From: CAZUZS01 sp964624795
GTDB taxonomy: Bacteria; Calditrichota; Calditrichia; RBG-13-44-9
Length of the DNA stretch: 64,000 bases
NCBI GenBank assembly: GCA_964624795.1
Contig: CAZUZS010000017.1
Location: 1-64,000 of the forward strand
Direction of reading: 5' to 3'
Position numbers and translations under genes: made by a program. How positions within the stretch are numbered: the first letter of the stretch is position 1; every line of letters starts with the position of its first letter. Under the pieces are notes generated by a model that did not search any database, was not told the origin of the DNA, and saw only the letters and a list, made by a program, of their open reading frames with translations. Below, piece after piece: positions 1 through 7,728 of this stretch.

Positions 1-54
1 ATTAAGGCCGGTAAGGATTTCGTGAAAGCCAAGAAGATGATCCTCATGAAGTAA
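1..54 (+). CDS. 3' end of a secreted protein with a C-terminal sorting domain (partial)
   Basis: Only the last 17 codons are present, ending KAKKMILMK and a TAA stop at 52-54. This basic, hydrophobic ending is the last beta strand of the Por-type (type IX secretion) C-terminal sorting domain. It matches the ends of the two complete sorted proteins in this window (REMTLLK and RKMIFMK). The body of the protein lies upstream of the window, so its function cannot be told. A strong terminator follows 35 bases later. Confidence 0.7.
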   Translation: MKAGKDFVKAKKMILMK

Positions 55-88
55 TCCATCCGGATACATTCCTGTAGCTTGCTTTATG

Positions 89-119
89 GCGGCGCTCTTT
101 CCGGAGCGCCGCTTTTTTT
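89..119 (+). terminator. Rho-independent terminator
   Basis: A perfect 9-bp GC-rich stem (GCGGCGCTC at 89-97 with GAGCGCCGC at 104-112) with a 6-base loop is followed by seven T. It ends the sorted-protein gene that enters from the left. Confidence 0.93.
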
Positions 120-184
120 ATTGGGTTGTAATCTATCGTCGAGAAGTGAAAACAGGCTGCAGATGTCTGCGGAAGCTGAAAAAT

Positions 185-3100
185 CTATATGGCATTCAGC
201 AACTTATCTATTCTGAATTCCGATTTCTTTTCTGCAAGAACAAGCTTATTGATAATATCATATTGTTTAATGACATCCGCGCAAATTTTTTCTGGTTTGT
301 TCAGACCGCCGGATTGCAGGATATCAATCATTGCCATTATGAGCAGCCAGGTGACCAGTTCGTCAAAAGATTCCTTGTTAAACCAGAGGACCTCCCGGTA
401 GCGATTGACTTGCAGCCAGCTTTGCACATCCGGGTCTCGCAGCATTTTTTGCAGCAGCTCCCCAGGCAACTGTTTTTTGCCCGAACTTATTTTCCACCAC
501 TGCTGGTGACGGAGCAATATTTTCAGAAGCAGAACGGTTCGCTGAACGTCGCCCCCCGCCCAGCCAAGACGGTAGACAACATCTTCCACGATCTTATTCA
601 AGAGCCATTCATTGAATCCGTTGCTGCTTTCTTCCACAAAGGAAGCTGGTTCTACCACTTCTCCCAAACGATGGATGAATAGCCACATAAAGAGATTTGT
701 CCACTGCGAGTCATCCGTAGCCAAATGTTTCCTTATCATTTTCAGAGCGGTTTGATATTTGCGAGAACCGGGACAATCGATCTTTTTGTCCAGCATACCC
801 AATTGCAGAGCTATCTCAAATTCCTTTTTCAATTTTTCAGCGGTTTTATCGGTGTTGCCGGTACCGTTTGTAAATTGTTTTATCTCATGGAGGAGATTCC
901 GAAGTTTCCCGTCAATTTCATTCAGAATTCCCTTAGCATCGGGAGCTTTCCCTTTTTCAGGACGTGATTTCAACAGTCGTCGCAGCAAATCTTCGTTCAT
1001 TAACTCCTTGAAGGGCCGATGAATCGGACGCAGAAATGTTTCCCGCAGCGCCTCTTCCATATTGGGAACTCCTCGGCCATCCAGGTATGCCGCCAGATTA
1101 GCATAATGATGCCAAGCGTTATCTTCCACCTCCCTGAAATCCAGGAATACCTGGAACTGGTAGGCGCCCAGCTCGGCATAGAGTCCGTTATCGTGGATCC
1201 CTTTGCTGTTCCGAATGAATTCCAGGCCTGTGATGTAATCCCTGAAAATGACAAAATACCGGTCATCATAGCGCAAGCCAAGTCCTTCCCCCAAATTATT
1301 CTGCTGCAGAGCGAGTTCGTCCCCCGAGCCGGTCTTTGCCGAACGGGCTGCGGACACCCTTATCCATCCCCTTGCCTGTTCATACTTGTTGTGATAAATC
1401 ACCAAACCGCGCGCGTCGCCATCCCGATTCGAATACGCAAACACGTTTTCGTTCACATGACCTTCGGGAGCAAAGAAATCATAAAGGAAAAAATTTTCCA
1501 CGTTTGCAAAGATATGCCGTTTGTGCATCAGGGGGAATATTTCCTGCTCGTGCCTGTGAATCAAATCCTGGTCCGGCTGCTCATCCCAGTAAGCGCGCCG
1601 GTACTCCATCCCGTATTTCTCCGTGTAGCCCTCAATCTGGCCATGTCCAAACATCGGTAAACCGGGCATGGTTACCATCATGGTGCAGACGCCGAAATAT
1701 TTATCTCCTTTGCCAAACTGCGCTACTGCGGTCTCCTCATCCGGATTGTTCATAAAGTTAACAAATCGCTTAAGGATTTCCGGATTAAACTCCAGCACAT
1801 TCTTTATTGAAGAACGGTATTTGTCGTTATCCTCATTCTTCAGCATATTCATGAAGGCGCTGTTATAAACGCGATGCATTCCGAGGGTGCGAACGAAGTA
1901 TCCCTCCATAAGCCAGAAGGCCTCGGCGAGCAGCAGGGTGTCGGGGAGTTCCTGCGCGATCCGGTCCACCACCTCCCGCCAGAATTCTTCCGGCATTGCC
2001 TGATCAAAATCAGATTTTGTCAGTCCGTGTTCGGCACGAGTTGGAATATCGCCGCCGGAACCCGGCGCGGGAAACCACAGACGCTGGTAATGTTTCTTGG
2101 TTAGCGTCATAGCCGCATCGAAGCGGATAATGGAGAATTTCCGCGCTACATGCAGAATGGTCTGGATTACTGCTTCCCGCACTTCCGGATTCAAATAATT
2201 GAGTTGGGCGGTGTCATTCCATGGCATGCTGGTACCATCGTTTCCGTGATAAACATATTTGGTACTGCCTGTCCAATGGTCCACCCGTTTAAAAACCACC
2301 GACGCATCGCTTCGCGAATAATAATGATCTTCCAGGTAAATGCCCACACGATCATCCCACGAGAGATTCGCTCCGTTGAAGGTGTGAGAAGGAAATGGGC
2401 TGTAGTCCAGCGAAATAAACCAGTCGGGATGTTCGATCAGCCAGCGGGAATCAATTCCCATGTGGTTAGGAACCATATCTCCGGCCATATGAATCCCCCG
2501 CTTCCAGGCACGGTCGCGCAAATTCTGAAAAGCCTCCTCTCCGCCCAAATCGTTCGCAATTTCGTATTCAAGGAGTGAATAAGCCGAAGCAACCGCCTCC
2601 GGATTTCCACAGAGCTGCTTGATGCGCTGCGACGCGCGGCTGCGTTCCCACAGACCGATCAACCACAAACCGGTAAAACCCCAGCGCGCCAGTTGATCCA
2701 ACTCCTCGTCCGGTACCTGGTCCAAACGATGGATGTGTCTGCCATATTTCCTGGAAAGCTGATCCAACCAAACATAGGTGCTTTTCGCAATCACCACGAC
2801 TTTGGGCATCCAGTCTTTATCCGGGGTAAACCGTTCCGGTTCAAATTCGCCTGCCCCAAATTCATAGACCGGCGCGGTGCCGGACACGAAAAACCTGGCG
2901 CGTTCTTCTTCTTTTATCAAATCCAGGCTGCTGAGCAAACGGTAAAGATATTTACTCAGCAGAAGCCCCCATTTCTTGCGAATATAATCCAACTGGCCGG
3001 AGAGCGAGTGCGGTTCGGCAATCGCCGGGCTGTGAAGCATGTCCATCAAATTCTCATTATCGGGACCAAACAGTGGCTGCTCATCGAAGAACGTATGCAG

Positions 3101-3736
3101 CGCAACAAAAATCTGCCGGTAGGCGGTTTCTTTCTCCAGAACCGCATCATCGAAAAGCTCCATGAAGGGAGAGAATGCAGGATTGATATTCGCAATCCAC
3201 AGCATTAGCATTTCTTCCAACGCAATCTCCTGGTTCGAGACACCGTCGGTCTCATTTTTCAGGTAAGTCGGCACATCCATTTCACCGGAATAAACCTCAA
3301 CCGGCGGAAATTCCGTGGTGAAACTTTCCAGCGCTTCCTTCACTTTCTTTTTGCCGATTTCCTTATTCAGGCGGGTAAGCGCTTCCGTCATCACCCGGCT
3401 CTTCTTTTCTTCCCGGTAAATCTGAATAACGTAATGAAGGATTTCATCTATCAAACCCATCGCATTAATCTGGCCAGAGCGCACCGTCTTTTCCGGAAAT
3501 TGTATAACGTCCCGCTTATCATTCATCTTTTGGACAAATACCCGCACAGCCCTGAAATTCGGAAAGATCACGTTTCCGCTGCTGAGAAACAACGTCTCAT
3601 CAAACTGATATTTCCTTCTTGCTTTAAAAGAAATGTGGAACTCAAACCGGAGCTTTCTTCCCGGAGAACATTTCGGATTTTTTGTTTGAATTCTGGTCAG
3701 GCAGATTCCCAATGCATTTTTGTCGGCGATTTGCAC
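185..3736 (-). CDS. Large GH13 (alpha-amylase family) glycoside hydrolase or transferase
   Basis: 1183 residues, GTG start with GGAGGA about 4 bases upstream. The GH13 barrel spans roughly 315-780. Visible conserved regions are DMVPNHMG (I, 420-427), IIRFDAAMTL (II, nucleophile Asp540) and LLAEAF (III, acid/base Glu605). Region IV reads MNNPDEETA with Asp666, so the usual NHD is NPD. About 300 residues precede the barrel, and a helix-rich tail of about 260 residues follows the C-terminal beta domain, so it is far longer than a simple amylase. No signal peptide is seen, so a cytoplasmic role in alpha-glucan metabolism is likely. The exact substrate and whether it hydrolyses or transfers cannot be told; the NPD motif recalls transferase-like members such as GlgE. 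It is transcribed alone, convergent with the gene before it. Confidence 0.85.
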   Translation of the reverse strand: MQIADKNALGICLTRIQTKNPKCSPGRKLRFEFHISFKARRKYQFDETLFLSSGNVIFPNFRAVRVFVQKMNDKRDVIQFPEKTVRSGQINAMGLIDEILHYVIQIYREEKKSRVMTEALTRLNKEIGKKKVKEALESFTTEFPPVEVYSGEMDVPTYLKNETDGVSNQEIALEEMLMLWIANINPAFSPFMELFDDAVLEKETAYRQIFVALHTFFDEQPLFGPDNENLMDMLHSPAIAEPHSLSGQLDYIRKKWGLLLSKYLYRLLSSLDLIKEEERARFFVSGTAPVYEFGAGEFEPERFTPDKDWMPKVVVIAKSTYVWLDQLSRKYGRHIHRLDQVPDEELDQLARWGFTGLWLIGLWERSRASQRIKQLCGNPEAVASAYSLLEYEIANDLGGEEAFQNLRDRAWKRGIHMAGDMVPNHMGIDSRWLIEHPDWFISLDYSPFPSHTFNGANLSWDDRVGIYLEDHYYSRSDASVVFKRVDHWTGSTKYVYHGNDGTSMPWNDTAQLNYLNPEVREAVIQTILHVARKFSIIRFDAAMTLTKKHYQRLWFPAPGSGGDIPTRAEHGLTKSDFDQAMPEEFWREVVDRIAQELPDTLLLAEAFWLMEGYFVRTLGMHRVYNSAFMNMLKNEDNDKYRSSIKNVLEFNPEILKRFVNFMNNPDEETAVAQFGKGDKYFGVCTMMVTMPGLPMFGHGQIEGYTEKYGMEYRRAYWDEQPDQDLIHRHEQEIFPLMHKRHIFANVENFFLYDFFAPEGHVNENVFAYSNRDGDARGLVIYHNKYEQARGWIRVSAARSAKTGSGDELALQQNNLGEGLGLRYDDRYFVIFRDYITGLEFIRNSKGIHDNGLYAELGAYQFQVFLDFREVEDNAWHHYANLAAYLDGRGVPNMEEALRETFLRPIHRPFKELMNEDLLRRLLKSRPEKGKAPDAKGILNEIDGKLRNLLHEIKQFTNGTGNTDKTAEKLKKEFEIALQLGMLDKKIDCPGSRKYQTALKMIRKHLATDDSQWTNLFMWLFIHRLGEVVEPASFVEESSNGFNEWLLNKIVEDVVYRLGWAGGDVQRTVLLLKILLRHQQWWKISSGKKQLPGELLQKMLRDPDVQSWLQVNRYREVLWFNKESFDELVTWLLIMAMIDILQSGGLNKPEKICADVIKQYDIINKLVLAEKKSEFRIDKLLNAI

Positions 3737-4138
3737 AATTCCTCCATTCTTTTTACACGCACATGCGATTCAAAACCAATAAATCGCGAAGTGAAAATTT
3801 AATACATTCATCTTGCTTTAGATAGACAAATGCTGAAAAAATTTCATTTATATCACTATATATAGCAACATCCGGGCATTCGGTTGCGTCCTTTTTACGC
3901 GATATAAAAGATCATGTTCAAAGCGATTAGTTCCGTTTGGATGAAAAAGCAAGCTTTCCCGGTTTTCGAACCCAGTTGTGATGCACGAATTTAATCAAGC
4001 ACCTGTTTGATTATTTCCGCTTTTGCATTAAATTTCAGGCAGAAGAATTTACTCGAGACCGATTCCATGAGAAAATGGATCAACTCAAATCAATGTCACA
4101 AAGGTAAGCCGAGGACCAAACCCACCCGGAGGCCCGCC
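3737..4138. other. Intergenic region between divergent genes
   Basis: About 400 AT-rich bases between the start of the GH13 gene (minus) and the PLD-like gene (plus). It must hold both promoters, but no -35/-10 pair with good spacing could be picked with confidence. An upstream in-frame TTG extension of the PLD gene from 4007 exists but is disfavoured. Confidence 0.5.
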
Positions 4139-5392
4139 ATGCAAATAAACAAAGCGCTGCTCATCTCTTTGGTGGTTCTAATTTTAGCACTCTCCCGCCC
4201 ATTGTTTTCTCAACAGGTCGATCCAATCCAGTTAGTGGAAAGTGTACCGGCGGAGACTAAACTGGGAATTCCGGAAACCGCCCGGACGCTACCGGTCTGG
4301 CTCAATCTGATCGGGTCGGCAGATCGAACCATCGACATGGAGGTGTTTTACATTTCCAATAAACAGGGCGAAGCACTCGTTCAGGTAATTGATGCTTTGA
4401 AGACGGCAGCCAGTCGCGGGGTGGTTATCCGCATCATCGCCGATGCCAAAATGGCCGGGACATACCCGGAAACATTAGAGGAATTGAATCGCCTGCCTAA
4501 CATTTCAGTCCGAAGAATTTCCTATTTCGACAAACTCGGCGGCGTGATGCATGCCAAATATTTTGTTGTGGACTCGAAAGAACTGTTTGTCGGCAGCCAG
4601 AACATGGATTGGAGGGCTTTGCAACATATTCATGAGCTGGGAGTCAGAATTTCGAACGAAAAACTCGCGAAACTCACAGAGCGAATTTTCAATTTGGACT
4701 GGGAAATCGCTGCCGGAGAAGAACAGCTCCTGCCGGCAGAACTACCGCCGATCCCCCCGGAACTACGAATCGATGCCAACAATCCCCTGAGACTTCCGGT
4801 TGCATCCGGACAGGAAATTGTATTCTATCCCACCTTCAGCCCACAACAGGCAATTTTCCCCGGAATGGAGTGGGATCAAACTCAAATCGTTAAATTAATG
4901 AATGAAGCAAAAAAACGAATCGAATTCCAGTTGCTGAGCTACAGCCCGGTATCGCACCGGGAGTTTTTTGCGGCTCTGGATAATGCTATCCGGGGCGCCG
5001 CCGCACGAGGCGTCCGGGTTCGGATGATTCTCTCGAACTGGAACACACGCCAACCGGGGATTCAATACCTGAAAAGCCTGCAGGTCGTACCGAACATCGA
5101 AGTCCGCATCAGCACCATTCCGCCATACAGCGGCGGATTTATTCCTTATGGCCGTGTAGAGCACTGCAAATACATGGTGGTAGACGACACGCTGGCCTGG
5201 ATTGGCACCAGCAACTGGAGCTACAGCTACTTTCACACCTCCCGGAATTTGGGGCTGGTTTTTGAAAGCGGGTACATCAACAGCCTGGTTCATAAGATTT
5301 TTATGAAAGGCTGGGACTCCGGTTATGCCGCCCCGTTGGATTTGTGTAAGGAATACGTTCCTCCCGACGTTGGTGGCAGCGAAGGCAAATGA
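4139..5392 (+). CDS. Exported phospholipase D-superfamily protein, PLD3/PLD4-like
   Basis: 417 residues from ATG 4139, chosen because GGAGG sits 6 bases upstream and the protein then opens with a clean signal peptide (MQINKALLISLVVLILALS). Two HKD motifs are intact: H138-x-K140-x4-D145 and H342-x-K344-x4-D349. The contexts GSQNMDWRAL and IGTSNWSYSYF match the animal PLD3/PLD4 and poxvirus K4/F13 branch (GS-NMDWR, GTSNWS--YF) rather than cardiolipin synthases or Nuc endonucleases. PLD3 and PLD4 are 5'-3' exonucleases, so an exported nuclease or phosphodiesterase is possible, but the substrate is not shown by sequence. The next gene, in the same direction, is a patatin-type phospholipase 63 bases on. 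Confidence 0.85.
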   Translation: MQINKALLISLVVLILALSRPLFSQQVDPIQLVESVPAETKLGIPETARTLPVWLNLIGSADRTIDMEVFYISNKQGEALVQVIDALKTAASRGVVIRIIADAKMAGTYPETLEELNRLPNISVRRISYFDKLGGVMHAKYFVVDSKELFVGSQNMDWRALQHIHELGVRISNEKLAKLTERIFNLDWEIAAGEEQLLPAELPPIPPELRIDANNPLRLPVASGQEIVFYPTFSPQQAIFPGMEWDQTQIVKLMNEAKKRIEFQLLSYSPVSHREFFAALDNAIRGAAARGVRVRMILSNWNTRQPGIQYLKSLQVVPNIEVRISTIPPYSGGFIPYGRVEHCKYMVVDDTLAWIGTSNWSYSYFHTSRNLGLVFESGYINSLVHKIFMKGWDSGYAAPLDLCKEYVPPDVGGSEGK

Positions 5393-5455
5393 GGAGTGCT
5401 AGCCTGTATTTGAATATTCCTATCTTTTCTCTTCAATCTTACTGCAGAAAATACG

Positions 5456-7648
5456 ATGATCACATCCAAATTATTTAGCCGATTTCTTGTCATTCTTCTA
5501 ATTTTTGCGCTTTCCGCTGCTTATTCGCGGGAAGAAGGGAGTGCCGAAAGGCCCAGGATCGGCCTGGTTCTCAGTGGGGGTGGCGCACGGGGATTTGCTC
5601 ATATCGGCGTGCTCAAGATTCTGGATTCGCTCAATGTTCCCATCGACTATATCGCCGGCACCAGCATCGGTGCAGTTGTGGGTGGCCTGTACGCAATCGG
5701 GTATTCAGCGGAGCAAATCGATTTGCTTGCCCGCGGCGTGGATTGGCCCCAAATTTTTACCGATACACCGGTTCGCAAGAAATTATCTTATTTCGAAAAA
5801 AGAGAAATGGGCAGATTCCAGTTATCGTTCAAACTGGAAAATTTCAAACTGGAGGCCCCTTCAGCCCTTATCTACGGGCAAAAGGTCTCCCTGCTCCTTT
5901 CCGGACTTACGCTCCTGCTCAACGAGCAAACCAACTTTGACAGCCTGGATACACCTTTCCGGTGCGTGGCAGCAGACCTGATCACCGGCAACGAGGTTGT
6001 GCTAAAAAAAGGGTCATTGGCAAAAGCTATTCGTGCCAGCTTGTCTGTCCCGTCGGTATTCAGCCCGGTGGAATGGGGCGATTCACTCCTGGTAGATGGT
6101 GGCGTGCTGAATAACTGCCCGGTGGATGTTGTCCGCGAGATGGGTGCGGAATATGTTATTGCAGTGAATGTTGGAACACCTAAAAAACCGCGCCGGGAGC
6201 TGGACAATGCCCTCGCTATTCTACTTCAATCCTTCAACCTGGCCGGCTACCAGCGGGAGGAGGAAAATTTACGTGACGCCGATATTGTTGTGACGCCTGA
6301 TCTGAAGAATTTCAGCAACACTGATTTTACCAGCTCGCGCGTTGACCAAATGATTCGCAGGGGCAAGTTGGCCGGAACAAAACATATCGGCAAATTCGTT
6401 AAACTCGCACCGGATATTCGGGAGCAAATTCACCACGAACACAAGGGCCTTGACGAAAGCGCAAAGATTTACGGGATCCGCATAGCGGGCAATAAGAGAT
6501 TACCGTTTTCTTTCATTTATCAACTATTGGGACTAAAACCGGGCACCATTCTGAATACTGACGTGATTGAACAACGGATTGAGCATCTATACGGTCTTGG
6601 CTATTTCAGAACCGTCACCTACCGGTTGGAAAACCATTCCCCAGACTTTTACATCGTTCACATCGATGTGGAGGAGAAGCCGCAACGGTTTGTGCGCATA
6701 GGAATGCGTTACGAGGATGACAAGAAAGTTATTGCCGGGGTAAATCTCCGGTTTTTCGATTTCCCGTTTGGCGGAATCCGGAATGACCTCTCATATCTTT
6801 TTGCGGGTCTGCAACTGTTAGAGTGGGAAATCAGCTTTCCCCGGCGTATGTTTGGTAGCCAGGTCTATCCATACATGGTCGGTTATTTTCAGGACATTCC
6901 ACTAAACATCTATTCAAACCATGACAAGGTTGCGGTCTACCACCGGCGAAGCCTCGGTTCGGTAGCTGGCCTCGGATTGATTGTCAGGAATTGGGGGACA
7001 ATCAAAGCCGAATATGTCCTCGAAAAACTGATGATCAAGCCGAGTGTGGCATCTTATGAAGGAACAGTGTGGCCGGAATGGAGATACAATCTTCACACCG
7101 GGCGAATTTATGCGGAAATGGATTTGCTGGACGATCCGTTGGTTCCGCAACATGGCTACAAAGGACAATTAGGCTATGAAGCCACCCTTGATATAATTCG
7201 GCAAAGAGACCAATATAGAAGAATCTATTTCAAGAGCGATTTTTATGGCACCATATTCAGCCGCATGACCACCCGCGTTCATTTTTTTGTTGGACTAACG
7301 GACCGGGCCCCAATTTACCGCTATTTTTATCTGGGCGGACCGGATACATTTGTCGGAATGAACTATGATGAATCCGCAGGACCCAATCTTGGGTATTACC
7401 GGATTGAAAACCGTTTCCGGCTAAACCGCGCCGTCTCGATTTTAGGTATTTTCAATGCCGGTAATCATTGGGAAAACTACCGCGAAATCGACCTGAACGT
7501 CAACAAAATTACGGGATATGGCGCAGGCATTCAGGTGAAAACCGTGCTCGGTCCGATGCGCTACATAGTAGGGAGGAGCGAAGGCCAGACCCATTGGTAT
7601 TTCACGCTCGGGTTCAGTTTGGCAATGCACAATGACGAACGGTTGTAG
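5456..7648 (+). CDS. Patatin-like phospholipase with POTRA and outer-membrane beta-barrel (PlpD-type, type Vd)
   Basis: 730 residues with an N-terminal signal peptide (about 1-22). The patatin domain (about 33-320) has the oxyanion loop GGGARG (41-46), the nucleophile elbow GTSIG with Ser70, and the DGG motif with Asp214, so the Ser-Asp dyad is complete. A single POTRA-like segment (about 340-400, IYGIRIAGNKRL) leads into a Bac_surface_Ag/BamA-type barrel to the C-terminus. This is the layout of PlpD/FplA type Vd autotransporters, whose lipase domain is carried to the cell surface by its own barrel; whether it stays attached is not known. It probably hydrolyses phospholipids and may share a transcript with the PLD-like gene upstream. 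Confidence 0.9.
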   Translation: MITSKLFSRFLVILLIFALSAAYSREEGSAERPRIGLVLSGGGARGFAHIGVLKILDSLNVPIDYIAGTSIGAVVGGLYAIGYSAEQIDLLARGVDWPQIFTDTPVRKKLSYFEKREMGRFQLSFKLENFKLEAPSALIYGQKVSLLLSGLTLLLNEQTNFDSLDTPFRCVAADLITGNEVVLKKGSLAKAIRASLSVPSVFSPVEWGDSLLVDGGVLNNCPVDVVREMGAEYVIAVNVGTPKKPRRELDNALAILLQSFNLAGYQREEENLRDADIVVTPDLKNFSNTDFTSSRVDQMIRRGKLAGTKHIGKFVKLAPDIREQIHHEHKGLDESAKIYGIRIAGNKRLPFSFIYQLLGLKPGTILNTDVIEQRIEHLYGLGYFRTVTYRLENHSPDFYIVHIDVEEKPQRFVRIGMRYEDDKKVIAGVNLRFFDFPFGGIRNDLSYLFAGLQLLEWEISFPRRMFGSQVYPYMVGYFQDIPLNIYSNHDKVAVYHRRSLGSVAGLGLIVRNWGTIKAEYVLEKLMIKPSVASYEGTVWPEWRYNLHTGRIYAEMDLLDDPLVPQHGYKGQLGYEATLDIIRQRDQYRRIYFKSDFYGTIFSRMTTRVHFFVGLTDRAPIYRYFYLGGPDTFVGMNYDESAGPNLGYYRIENRFRLNRAVSILGIFNAGNHWENYREIDLNVNKITGYGAGIQVKTVLGPMRYIVGRSEGQTHWYFTLGFSLAMHNDERL

Positions 7649-7728
7649 ATTTGTGGTGCTATCGCAATCAACACCAGGAGAAAAACCCGACGGACATATC
7701 CAAAGCAGCACATCAATTGTGCGGCATC

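Noticed and set aside
4007..4138. N-terminal extension of the PLD-like gene from a TTG
   Set aside because: ATG 4139 has a strong ribosome site and gives a proper signal peptide; the extension would bury that signal 44 residues inside.
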